Source: Planctomycetaceae bacterium (GTDB taxonomy: Bacteria; Planctomycetota; Planctomycetia; Pirellulales; Thermoguttaceae). From it: a stretch of 6,130 nucleotides of DNA. The position numbers and the translations under genes are program-made. Below the pieces are notes generated by a model. That model saw only the letters and a program-made list of their open reading frames with translations. It did no database searches and was not told where the DNA came from. The DNA is taken from the NCBI GenBank assembly GCA_003532715.1, contig DOEZ01000714.1:1-6130 (forward strand), read 5' to 3'. This document shows, one piece after another, positions 1 through 5,645 of this stretch (the first letter of the stretch is position 1; every line of letters begins with the position of its first letter).

Positions 1-25
1 AACAGGGTGGTTGGCTCACAGCGGG

Positions 26-81
26 GTGGCATGGATGGCTTGCCCATCCTTGCCGGCCTTGCCTTGCAGGTTCGCACTACC
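26..81 (+). repeat. Intergenic palindromic repeat, copy A
   Basis: One of four related copies in the window (A, A', B, C). It has two conserved blocks. The first is a hairpin block, GGATGG (33-38), loop CTTGC (39-43), CCATCC (44-49), preceded by GTGGCAT. The second is a downstream block, CTTGCCTTGCAGGTT (58-72) followed by a GCACTACC tail. The hairpin block matches 5743-5768. The downstream block matches 5683-5706, which lies immediately right of the insertion sequence. The copy lies in non-coding DNA. The short open frames through it (reading MDGLPIL or WMACPS) are best seen as by-products of the repeat. Confidence 0.8.
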
Positions 82-117
82 ACGAACGCTGCCTCTTCCT
101 GCCAGCACCTTGCAGCA

Positions 118-170
118 AGAACCTGCGAAGACGCGAAATCCAAGGACGCACAAGCCGTCCATGGCACTCG
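118..170 (-). repeat. Intergenic palindromic repeat, inverted copy A'
   Basis: Read on the minus strand this stretch gives GTGCCATGGACGGCTTG, then CGTCCTTGG, then CGCAGGTTCTTGC. This follows the same order of hairpin block and GCAGGTT block as copy A. It faces copy A across about 35 bp, so the pair could form a larger imperfect hairpin. Its stem is GGACG/CGTCC (plus-strand 144-148 and 156-160) instead of GGATGG/CCATCC, so a T-A pair is replaced by C-G on both arms. The copy is more diverged than A and B, and its exact ends are uncertain. Confidence 0.6.
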
Positions 171-273
171 ATGGCAATGTCGGAGGACAGGGCCCGGCGT
201 CTCGACAATCACCCCGATTCCTGGCGAGCTCGGTTGGATGGGTGAGGGAGGCGTCGTGCCCGGAGTGCGGGTT

Positions 274-312
274 CTATCCTCTTTCCATTTCCCCCCTTTC
301 CCCTTTTTCCGA
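274..312 (+). repeat. Low-complexity pyrimidine tract
   Basis: Almost pure C/T run with blocks of C6, T3, C4 and T5, lying in the non-coding stretch left of the DUF2961 gene. No regular repeat unit is visible and no function can be assigned. The stretch 171-273 before it shows nothing recognisable. Confidence 0.6.
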
Positions 313-336
313 ATCGTGAAGGGTGATCGGGCGATT

Positions 337-386
337 GGTGGGACTTACGGAGTGCGAGCGGTGGGGCTCGCGGAGCTCGACCCACC
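337..386. repeat. Tandem GGTGGG palindromic repeat downstream of the DUF2961 gene
   Basis: The right unit (360-386) is a nested palindrome: GGTGGG (360-365) pairs with CCCACC (381-386), and GCTC (366-369) pairs with GAGC (373-376) around GCG. The left unit (337-359) also begins GGTGGG and has ACTT...GAGT where the right unit has GCTC...GAGC, so pairing is kept through compensating or G-U changes. It lies 29 bp past the stop codon of the minus-strand gene, so it could end or protect that transcript. No T-tract follows on the minus strand, so it is not a canonical intrinsic terminator. Similar GTGGGTCGAGC-type palindromes are, from memory, widespread in bacterial intergenic DNA. Confidence 0.6.
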
Positions 387-414
387 CTACAGTTGTCTTC
401 GCAATAGAAACCCC

Positions 415-2391
415 TTATTCTCTCCCAACGCCGGTTTTGACAACCAGGCCTCGGTCCGTTGTGTCGGCGAAAACAAACGCCTGATACCGGAAGTCGGTCC
501 ACGGACCGTGGCCGTCGCCCTCGCGTGGAACCAGCCGCACCTTGAGTTCCGACTTCCCCCGCGTAAGAGTCGCCGGCACGTCGTGGTCCGAATCGAACCA
601 GCGGAGGTGCGGGTTGTGGTCGGCATGATACCACGTGCCGGCATACTCCCCGTCGACGTACACCTCGGCCGATTGGCGGCCGACATTCTGGTCGAGCCGC
701 CGGCGCAGACGCATGCCCGCATTGCCCGGCTCGATCGCCACGGTGAACGTGATTTCGCCCCCCTCGTGACGACGCCCCCGATCGCGCACGACCGTCTCCG
801 TGTCGGAACCTTCGTGCGATGCGGCAGTTTCCTCGGTAAGCGTCGAACGGGTTGCCCGATAGTCGTGCATCCGCTCGCTCGTGGGATTAGCCACGTCGAG
901 TAGATCGGTTTCGCGCAAGGCGGGCTTCCGCCGAAGATAGGCGAACGCGAGGCTCCGGTATTCCGACACGATGTCGCTGCGACCTCCGTGTTGAATCCGC
1001 GCGTCGATTTCACCGTAGAAAGGCACGGTCGCTTCGAGATGAAATCGGTAATAGCAGGCCGCGCCGGGCCGCAGCTTGACGTCGCCCACGCAACCGGCAA
1101 AGGGGAAATTGAAGTTCCGATTGGGCCAGAAGCAGGCCAAGTAGTAGTCCTCGCTCCCCGTCCCGTTGATCTGCGGCGATCCGGCGCCGTCGATCGCGAA
1201 ATGCTCGTCGCCCTCGCAGTAGTGGGCGCCGTCCATCGTCTGCACAACGCCCAAGAGACGCCCCGTTCCGGCCGCCCGATACAGCAGCCAGTCGCGTCCC
1301 ATTTCGGTGCGCCCCTCGCGATACAACGTGCGAAAATACCCGGCCTCGTTCTCGTCGAATCGAGGCGGCGTCACGTGAATTTCAGCCCTGATCGGCCCCA
1401 ACGGCCCGGCCGATCCGCGCGAACGATTGACCAACGCAATGCGCGCCGATCGCCAAAACGGCATCCGAAAACAGCTCGTCAGCCGCATGCGATTCTCCGG
1501 CAGAAGCTCGACCTTGACCGGCATCGCCCGAACCGCCTCGGGGCGCACGGCCGGGCCGAAGAACATGCCAACCGGCGCGACGACGTCGGGATACGGCGAT
1601 TCGTCCCATCGCATTTCGAGCTCCGCCCGGCGCAAGAACTCCTCGCTCGCGTCGCCTTCGATCACGACCCGGGCGATGGTCCCCGCCTTGCCCGTGTGAA
1701 ACAGTTCAACCGATTTGCCCGGTTCGATCGCCGGAAACTCCGACCGGGTCACCTCGGCGTCGCTCGGCGGAAGCAGGTCTTCACCCTGTTCGGCGAAAGC
1801 CCGAAGCAGAATCGTGCGGTCCTCCTTGCCCGTGAACGTGGTCACCGGCGTGCCATGCGGATACCGCTCGTAGAGGAAATGGTAAAACTTGACGCGCCCC
1901 TGCATCGTGATCTTGAGCGACTTGGCGAATGGAATCGGCACGAAGCAGTTTCCCGCGTTGGGATTGTCGCCCCAGTAGCCCAGCTTCTCGAACGAAGCCA
2001 ACGGGGCGGGAAAGAGCGGATGCTTGCCGCGGTACAGGTCGAGGCACGAAATCGTATGGCGAGGCTCCGTTTCGCCGTCGAAATAGAACTTCAACACCTG
2101 ATCCTCGGAAAGATCGGTCTGCCAAAAACTGCGAACGCAGCCCGGGCCGGCCGCGTCGAACACGACGGCGTCACCCCGGTCGTCGCGATAGAGAAACCAG
2201 CCGGCGTCGCCGTTGAGCCCTCGTTTGTTGTGGCTCGAGAACTGGTGCAGCGTCACGTCGCGCGGAAGCAAAGGAAGCCGGTCGAGCGTGATCGGCTCGC
2301 AAGGCGACGCCGCTTGGGCCGAGGAAGGAATCGCCGCGAGCAGCACGCCGCCGAAAACAACGAGGACCGCTTGGCTGAAGAGCGGACGCAT
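415..2391 (-). CDS. Secreted DUF2961 / GH172-type glycoside hydrolase (658 aa)
   Basis: Residues 1-27 form a Sec signal peptide (basic start, VLVVFGGVLLAA core, cleavage likely after AQA27), so the protein acts outside the cytoplasm. Residues about 45-460 carry DUF2961 hallmarks: GDAGWFLYRDDRGDAVVFDAAGPG (split at 61-84), FYFDGE (102-107) and the signature NGTGSEDYY (409-417). The domain defines glycoside hydrolase family 172, whose known members act on fructofuranose or D-arabinofuranose linkages. Glu393 and Glu414 are 21 residues apart, as I recall for the acid/base and nucleophile pair of the Bifidobacterium enzyme, which suggests an active enzyme. Residues about 545-645 resemble an appended beta-sandwich (VYVDGEYAGTWY). 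The start at 2391 is set by a GGAGGT ribosome site and the signal peptide. The frame stays open upstream to 4092, but that part is antisense to the next gene. Substrate unknown. Confidence 0.88.
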   Translation of the reverse strand: MRPLFSQAVLVVFGGVLLAAIPSSAQAASPCEPITLDRLPLLPRDVTLHQFSSHNKRGLNGDAGWFLYRDDRGDAVVFDAAGPGCVRSFWQTDLSEDQVLKFYFDGETEPRHTISCLDLYRGKHPLFPAPLASFEKLGYWGDNPNAGNCFVPIPFAKSLKITMQGRVKFYHFLYERYPHGTPVTTFTGKEDRTILLRAFAEQGEDLLPPSDAEVTRSEFPAIEPGKSVELFHTGKAGTIARVVIEGDASEEFLRRAELEMRWDESPYPDVVAPVGMFFGPAVRPEAVRAMPVKVELLPENRMRLTSCFRMPFWRSARIALVNRSRGSAGPLGPIRAEIHVTPPRFDENEAGYFRTLYREGRTEMGRDWLLYRAAGTGRLLGVVQTMDGAHYCEGDEHFAIDGAGSPQINGTGSEDYYLACFWPNRNFNFPFAGCVGDVKLRPGAACYYRFHLEATVPFYGEIDARIQHGGRSDIVSEYRSLAFAYLRRKPALRETDLLDVANPTSERMHDYRATRSTLTEETAASHEGSDTETVVRDRGRRHEGGEITFTVAIEPGNAGMRLRRRLDQNVGRQSAEVYVDGEYAGTWYHADHNPHLRWFDSDHDVPATLTRGKSELKVRLVPREGDGHGPWTDFRYQAFVFADTTDRGLVVKTGVGRE

Positions 2392-2396
2392 GTGGC

Positions 2397-2402
2397 ACCT
2401 CC
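2397..2402 (-). promoter_or_regulatory. Ribosome binding site of the DUF2961 gene
   Basis: Minus-strand GGAGGT lies 5 nt before the ATG at 2391. It decides the start within a reading frame that remains open for another 1.7 kb upstream. Confidence 0.75.
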
Positions 2403-2430
2403 AACTGGTTGGGGTTTTGTCGTGCCGCCG

Positions 2431-2436
2431 ATTATA
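2431..2436 (-). promoter_or_regulatory. Candidate -10 box of the DUF2961 gene
   Basis: The minus strand reads an exact TATAAT here, 39 bp before the start codon, which would give a leader of roughly 30 nt. The -35 region is weak (TTTCGG or TTTTCG at 17-18 bp), so an activator or alternative sigma factor is possible. An imperfect dyad, CCATCCGGGACGG (2439-2451), sits just upstream within the spacer and might be an operator. That last point is speculation. Confidence 0.45.
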
Positions 2437-2518
2437 GACCATCCGGGACGGCCCCGAAAACGGCTCCTCCGAGGCATCTGCCGCAGTCTCGAACTCAATG
2501 GCAGGCGGAAGGCCCGAC

Positions 2519-2548
2519 TTGTGAAACAACCCGAACTGGTGGTATAAT
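2519..2548 (+). promoter_or_regulatory. Extended -10 promoter of the racemase-family gene
   Basis: TTGTGA (2519-2524, four of six matches to the -35 consensus), an 18-bp spacer, then TGG-TATAAT (2540-2548), which is a complete extended -10 element. Transcription would start near 2555 and give a leader of about 40 nt before the ATG at 2596. It is divergent from the DUF2961 promoter, with the two TATAAT boxes about 107 bp apart, so shared regulation is possible. Confidence 0.6.
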
Positions 2549-2595
2549 GGGCTGGGGCTGAATTCACACAACGAATCTGCTTTCCGGACCATACA

Positions 2596-4068
2596 ATGCG
2601 AGCCGCGTTTCGTCCGTGGGGTGTCGTGCTTCTCGCGCTCTCGTGCGCCGCGGCCTCGGCGAGCCAACCCGCGACGCTTCGGATTGTCGACGATGTCGCC
2701 GCCAATCGGCGGAGTCCCTTCTACCTCGATCTGGCCAAGTATCCCAAACAGCGCAGAGACCTGCCCGTCGGTGTCTTCGATTCGGGCACCGGCGGCCTGA
2801 CCGTTCTCGACGCGTTGCTGAGGCTCGACGGGTTCAAGAACGGCACGCCGGAAGAAACGGCCGATCAGGCGAACGATCTTGCCGCCGAGCGATTCGTCTA
2901 TTTGGGCGACGTGGCGAACATGCCCTACGGGCGGTACGGCGGCGAAGGCAAGGTCGATCTCCTGCGTGAACACATCGTCAAGAACGTCCAGTTCCTGCTC
3001 GGCCCGACCTATTTCGCCTCGGCCGACGCGATCGAACCGACCGCCCTGAAAGACCCGGTCAAGGTCATCGTCATTGCCTGCAACACGGCCACGGCCTACG
3101 GGCTCGAAGACGTTCGCCGTGCCCTGGCTGCCTGGAATCTCGACATCGGCGTGATTGGGGTGGTCGACGCGGGAGCAACGGTCGCCGTCCGCCTCCTTCC
3201 GGCCGACAGCCGAAACGACACGCTCGCGGTCATGGCCACCGAGGGAACTTGCGATTCGGAAGCCTATCCCCTGGCCGTCCGCCGGCAATATCGAAAACGA
3301 TTTCGCCGCGACGACCTCACGATCGTCCAACAGCCGGGCCTTGGGCTGGCGGGGGCCATCGACGAAGACGCCGACTACCTCGACCCGACGGCCGAAGCGC
3401 CGCGCGGCATTCCGCGGTACCAAGGTCCGCGGTTGGGGCACCCTCTGTGCCCGATCGAACCTTCGCTCTGGAAGGAATATCGATTCGATGCGCGAGGCAA
3501 CCGTCTTCTGTGTCGGCGCGATTCGTGCGGAGCACTCGTGGCCGTTGAACTGAACTCGGTCGAGAACTACGTTCGATACCATGTGACCTCGCTGGTGCGT
3601 CGGGCGGTCGACGCGAACGCTGGGCAGACCATTCGGGCCGTCATCTTGGGATGTACGCATTACCCCTACTACACCGACGCAATCCGCGAGCACTTCGACT
3701 ATCTGCGGAGCCTCGGCGAGCCGTATGCCACGGTGATCGCCCCGGAGGTCGTGCTGGTCGACCCGGCCGACGCGACGGCTCGGCAGCTCTATCGGCACCT
3801 CGTTCGGCGCAACCTGCTCGGCAGCCGGCCCGCGCCGTCGGCCGAGTTCTACGTCAGCGTGCCGAACCGCCACTTGCCGCAAAATCGGATCGACGCGACG
3901 GGCTGTTTTCCCTTCGAGTACAAGTACGGCCGACAGATCAATCAGGACGTCCGCTTTGTCTGCGGCATCCCGTTGACGGCCAAGTTGCTTACGCCATCGA
4001 CTTCCGAACGGATCCGCCGACAAATGCCGGCCGTCCACGCACTCCTTCTCGACTTCCAGCAACGGTAG
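2596..4068 (+). CDS. Exported glutamate racemase (MurI)-family protein, enlarged (490 aa)
   Basis: The core matches the Asp/Glu racemase fold, closest to glutamate racemase, which interconverts L- and D-glutamate without a cofactor for peptidoglycan. Motifs in order: GVFDSGTGG (59-67, Asp62), YLGD...PYG (102-112), ACNTA (161-165, Cys162), ATEGT (214-218) and LGCTHYP (351-357, Cys353, His355). Both catalytic cysteines are present. Two things are unusual. The N terminus looks like a Sec signal peptide (hydrophobic VVLLALSCAAASA at about 10-22, with a weak lipobox option at Cys17), whereas MurI is normally cytoplasmic. The protein is also about 200 residues longer than typical MurI, with roughly 70 extra residues between ATEGT and GCTHYP (including Cys285, 306 and 311) and about 95 after VDPADATA. 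No ribosome site precedes the ATG. A later start would need a non-ATG codon or lose the first catalytic motif. Racemase activity is inferred; a different substrate or lyase role is possible. Confidence 0.8.
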   Translation: MRAAFRPWGVVLLALSCAAASASQPATLRIVDDVAANRRSPFYLDLAKYPKQRRDLPVGVFDSGTGGLTVLDALLRLDGFKNGTPEETADQANDLAAERFVYLGDVANMPYGRYGGEGKVDLLREHIVKNVQFLLGPTYFASADAIEPTALKDPVKVIVIACNTATAYGLEDVRRALAAWNLDIGVIGVVDAGATVAVRLLPADSRNDTLAVMATEGTCDSEAYPLAVRRQYRKRFRRDDLTIVQQPGLGLAGAIDEDADYLDPTAEAPRGIPRYQGPRLGHPLCPIEPSLWKEYRFDARGNRLLCRRDSCGALVAVELNSVENYVRYHVTSLVRRAVDANAGQTIRAVILGCTHYPYYTDAIREHFDYLRSLGEPYATVIAPEVVLVDPADATARQLYRHLVRRNLLGSRPAPSAEFYVSVPNRHLPQNRIDATGCFPFEYKYGRQINQDVRFVCGIPLTAKLLTPSTSERIRRQMPAVHALLLDFQQR

Positions 4069-4072
4069 CCAA

Positions 4073-4086
4073 CACGGCACGCCGTG
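4073..4086. repeat. Perfect 14-bp palindrome after the racemase-family gene
   Basis: CACGGCACGCCGTG begins 5 bp after the stop codon at 4066-4068. It can form a five-pair hairpin with a four-base loop at the end of the message. No T-run follows, so it is not an evident intrinsic terminator. Confidence 0.4.
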
Positions 4087-4112
4087 GCGCAACTACTCTG
4101 GGTACGCATTTT

Positions 4113-4162
4113 CACGCTGATTCCCACTTGGCCCACTTCACCGCGTGCCGTGGACGGCTTGC
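4113..4162 (+). repeat. Left part of intergenic repeat copy C, interrupted by the IS
   Basis: This stretch matches copy B at 5710-5760 along its length: shared CACG, GATTCCC, TTCACCG, GTGCC, TGGA and GGCTTGC blocks. The match stops exactly at the insertion sequence boundary. The remainder of the copy (CCGTTG, then CTTGCCTTGCAGGTT) resumes at 5674. Hairpin arms are GGACGG (4152-4157) and CCGTTG (5674-5679), and the loop CTTGC is split by the IS. Confidence 0.75.
4160..4162. repeat. Left target-site duplication TGC
   Basis: TGC immediately before the left IS end, repeated as TGC at 5671-5673 after the right end. Three base pairs is the usual duplication size for the IS3 subgroup. Confidence 0.75.
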
Positions 4163-4187
4163 TGCGCTTCCCCATGACTCGTGGACA
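4163..4187 (+). repeat. IS left inverted repeat (IRL)
   Basis: Begins TGCGCTTCCCCA and ends GTGGACA. It pairs with the right end at 5646-5670 with 19 of 25 matches, concentrated in an outer CTTCCCCA block and an inner GTGGACA block. TGGACA (4182-4187) also resembles a -35 box, but a TACACT at 4202 would leave only 14 bp of spacing, so no promoter is called. Confidence 0.8.
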
Positions 4188-4218
4188 CCGAGTTAAGGTG
4201 TTACACTAACGAGTCCAT
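4174..4218 (+). promoter_or_regulatory. Hairpin ahead of the IS orfA ribosome site
   Basis: ATGACTCGT (4174-4182) pairs with ACGAGTCCAT (4209-4218) with one bulged base. Inside it, GACACC (4184-4189) pairs with GGTGTT (4197-4202) around a 7-nt loop. The structure forms only in transcripts that enter the IS from outside through IRL. It ends directly before the ribosome site, so it may dampen transposase expression from neighbouring promoters, as known for some other insertion sequences. That role is inferred. Confidence 0.5.
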
Positions 4219-4220
4219 GA

Positions 4221-4225
4221 GGAGG
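4221..4225 (+). promoter_or_regulatory. Ribosome binding site of orfA
   Basis: GGAGG within ATGAGGAGGAG, 5 nt before the ATG at 4231. It is the strongest plus-strand ribosome site seen in the window. Confidence 0.75.
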
Positions 4226-4230
4226 AGAAC

Positions 4231-4527
4231 ATGCCGAGAAAGCGACGCAATTACACGCGAGAATTCAAGGTCGAGGCCGTCCGGCTGGTGACCGAGGAAG
4301 GGTACAGCCTGCGGGAAGCGGCTGAAAGTCTGGGCGTTTCTGAAAACGCGCTGCGAACCTGGAGAAAACAGTTGGTCGATGAGGCGGATGCGGCTTTTCC
4401 GGGTAAGGGAAAAGTTTCCTCTCGCGACGAACAGGTGCGGCGGCTCCAGGAGGAGAACCGTCGCCTGCGGATGGAGCGCGACATCTTAAAAAAAGCGACG
4501 GCCTTCTTCGCCAGCGAGCCGAACTGA
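4231..4527 (+). CDS. IS3-family transposase OrfA (98 aa)
   Basis: DNA-binding subunit that recognises the IS ends. Residues 5-50 form the HTH_Tnp_1 domain (YTREFKVEAVRLV, then a helix-turn-helix around SLREAAESLGVSENALRTW). Residues about 66-92 are a heptad-rich coiled coil (VRRLQEENRRLRMERDILKKA), the leucine zipper used for dimerisation in this family. The length is typical. The preceding ribosome site supports the start. Near its end the message crosses an A7 slippery run (4488-4494), so most ribosomes finish OrfA while some slip back to make the OrfAB fusion. OrfA alone commonly acts as a regulator of transposition in this family. Confidence 0.93.
   Translation: MPRKRRNYTREFKVEAVRLVTEEGYSLREAAESLGVSENALRTWRKQLVDEADAAFPGKGKVSSRDEQVRRLQEENRRLRMERDILKKATAFFASEPN
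4488..4494 (+). other. Programmed -1 frameshift site (A7)
   Basis: In the orfA frame the codons are TTA AAA AAA GCG, giving a canonical slippery heptamer A-AAA-AAA. A one-base slip back continues AGC GAC GGC and runs without a stop into orfB, producing a 382-residue OrfAB (88 + 294), the usual size of IS3 transposase. A possible weak stimulator is a small hairpin, GAAC-TGAG-GTTC (4521-4532), extended by a GC/GC step, about 27 nt downstream and over the orfA stop. Site identity is clear; efficiency is unknown. Confidence 0.85.
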
Positions 4528-5378
4528 GGTTCGCGTGGATCGAACAGCATCGTGACACCTGGCCTGTCGCCGTGATGTGCGACGTGCTGAAGGTCAGCCG
4601 GAGCGGATTTTACGCCTGGCGCGGGCGACCGGAAAGCAAGCAGGCCCAGTCGCGAAGAAGGCTTGTCGTGCTGATCAAAACCATCCACCGGGAAAACCGT
4701 GAGACTTACGGCTCGCCGCGAATCCACGCTGAATTGAAGGCGCGGGGCGAGAAGTGCTGCCTCAATACGGTGGCGCGGTATATGCGTGACCATGACGTCG
4801 CCGCGAAAACCCGGCGTAAATTCAAGCATACGACCGACTCGAATCATGATTTACCGGTTGCCGAAAACCTGCTGGATCGCCAATTCTCGTGGGAGGAGCC
4901 GAACCGCGCCTGGGTCAGCGACATCACTTACGTGCCCACCCGGGAAGGCTGGCTTTACCTGGCGACCGTGCAAGACTTGTTTTCGAGAAAGATCGTCGGC
5001 TGGGCCATGAGTCATCGCATCGATCGGCAACTGGCAATCGCCGCGCTGCGGATGGCCATTCACAACCGACGGCCCCCGCCCGGCCTGCTGCATCACAGCG
5101 ACCGGGGGAGCCAATACGCGAGCCGTGACTACCAGGATCTGCTCGCGCAATACGGCATGACGTGCAGCATGAGCCGCAAGGGCAACTGCTGGGACAACGC
5201 CGTGATGGAAAGCTTTTATCGGTCGATCAAAACCGAGCTGATCCACCATGAGGACTTCCAGACCCGCGACGAGTCGCGTCACGCCATTTTCGAGTACATC
5301 GAGGTGTTTTACAACCGTCGGCGGCGTCATTCGACGCTGGGCTACGTGAGCCCGTGCGAGTACGAACAGGCAATGTAG
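4494..5378 (+). CDS. IS3-family transposase OrfB (catalytic part of OrfAB)
   Basis: Catalyses strand cleavage and joining at the IS ends. The frame is open from the frameshift site, beginning SDGLLRQRAELRFAWIEQ and then VMCDVLKVSRSGFYAW, which is the normal IS3 junction. An independent start at GTG 4572 or ATG 4575 is possible but has no clear ribosome site. Counting from GTG 4572, an HTH_21 region spans about 30-90 and an integrase core (rve) about 108-268. The DDE triad is intact: Asp117 (VSDITYV), Asp177 (HHSDRGSQY) and Glu213 (NAVMESF), with exactly 35 residues between the last two. The C-terminal YNRRRRHSTLGY motif is also present. Sequence from RKF through DLPVAENLL to GWLYLA resembles E. 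coli IS3, which points to the IS3 subgroup. Confidence 0.93.
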   Translation, partial: SDGLLRQRAELRFAWIEQHRDTWPVAVMCDVLKVSRSGFYAWRGRPESKQAQSRRRLVVLIKTIHRENRETYGSPRIHAELKARGEKCCLNTVARYMRDHDVAAKTRRKFKHTTDSNHDLPVAENLLDRQFSWEEPNRAWVSDITYVPTREGWLYLATVQDLFSRKIVGWAMSHRIDRQLAIAALRMAIHNRRPPPGLLHHSDRGSQYASRDYQDLLAQYGMTCSMSRKGNCWDNAVMESFYRSIKTELIHHEDFQTRDESRHAIFEYIEVFYNRRRRHSTLGYVSPCEYEQAM

Positions 5379-5423
5379 ACGCGGACCATTGACCAGGAGA
5401 CGCAGCGGACTACAATGCGGAAT

Positions 5424-5476
5424 GTCGAGTCGGAGGATAGGGCTCTGCTGAGGAGCAACCCGAGCGCCGACTCGAC
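5424..5476 (+). other. Two-tier hairpin in the IS tail
   Basis: GTCGAGTCGG (5424-5433) pairs perfectly with CCGACTCGAC (5467-5476). Inside, GG-GCTC (5440-5445) pairs with GAGC-AA-CC (5453-5460), leaving an AA bulge and a 7-nt loop. Ten uninterrupted pairs are unlikely by chance in a stretch this short. Function unknown; it could stabilise the transposase mRNA 3' end or form part of a small RNA. Confidence 0.6.
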
Positions 5477-5484
5477 CCAGTAGA

Positions 5485-5543
5485 CCGGTGAGCGGCGTGT
5501 GCGAGCACGCTTGCCACGCCGCCCCTTTTTAAGTTCTCACCGG
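5485..5543 (+). terminator. Rho-independent terminator-like structure within an outer stem
   Basis: GCGGCGTG (5492-5499) pairs with CACGCCGC (5515-5522). The stem continues past one bulged T with GCGA (5501-5504) against TTGC (5511-5514) and a 6-nt loop. CCCTTTTT follows (5523-5530), the layout of an intrinsic terminator for plus-strand transcripts such as orfAB. A further pair of arms, CCGGTGAG (5485-5492) and CTCACCGG (5536-5543), encloses it. The outer stem and the terminator stem share one base at 5492. Confidence 0.65.
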
Positions 5544-5576
5544 GAACTGGTTCAAAGCGAAAAACCTTTCGGGGGT

Positions 5577-5594
5577 CTGGGGGATGTCCCCCAG
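5577..5594 (+). repeat. GC-rich perfect hairpin in the IS tail
   Basis: CTGGGGG (5577-5583), loop ATGT, CCCCCAG (5588-5594), flanked by TTTC and GAAA that can also pair. No T-run follows. It resembles REP-like palindromes and would be very stable in RNA or single-stranded DNA. Confidence 0.55.
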
Positions 5595-5645
5595 GAAACA
5601 ACAGCCTTCAGGCATCAACCCAAAGAAGCAAGCATTCGTTTCTAC

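Larger units (their letters stand above)
5379..5645 (+). other. Long structured non-coding tail of the IS
   Basis: These 267 bp between the orfB stop and the right inverted repeat contain no credible gene. IS3 elements usually have only some tens of bases here. The region holds a 10-bp long-range stem with an inner hairpin, a terminator-like hairpin enclosed by another 8-bp stem, and a GC-rich hairpin. It could be a structured 3' UTR, a separate small RNA, or a remnant of another element picked up by the IS. Nothing in the sequence decides between these. Confidence 0.6.

Noticed and set aside
7..903. 298-residue open frame from the left edge
   Set aside because: It starts inside repeat copy A, crosses a pyrimidine tract and palindromes, and then runs antisense to the DUF2961 3' end. 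No domain is visible.
988..2547. 519-residue open frame on the plus strand
   Set aside because: It is antisense to the DUF2961 gene, Arg-rich without motifs, and typical of a shadow frame in GC-rich DNA.
2253..2705. A minus-strand gene across the divergent promoter region
   Set aside because: It overlaps the starts of both genes and their promoters and has no motif.
2392..4092. Upstream extension of the DUF2961 frame to a 1225-residue protein
   Set aside because: The extension is antisense to the racemase-family gene, shows no domain, and would bury the signal peptide. The ATG at 2391 has a proper ribosome site.
4251..5330. Minus-strand open frames within the IS
   Set aside because: They are mirror frames of orfA and orfB with no recognisable motif or ribosome site.
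5424..5600. Group II intron or tRNA-like structure in the IS tail
   Set aside because: I found no domain V-like sequence, no reverse transcriptase gene and no cloverleaf or CCA end.
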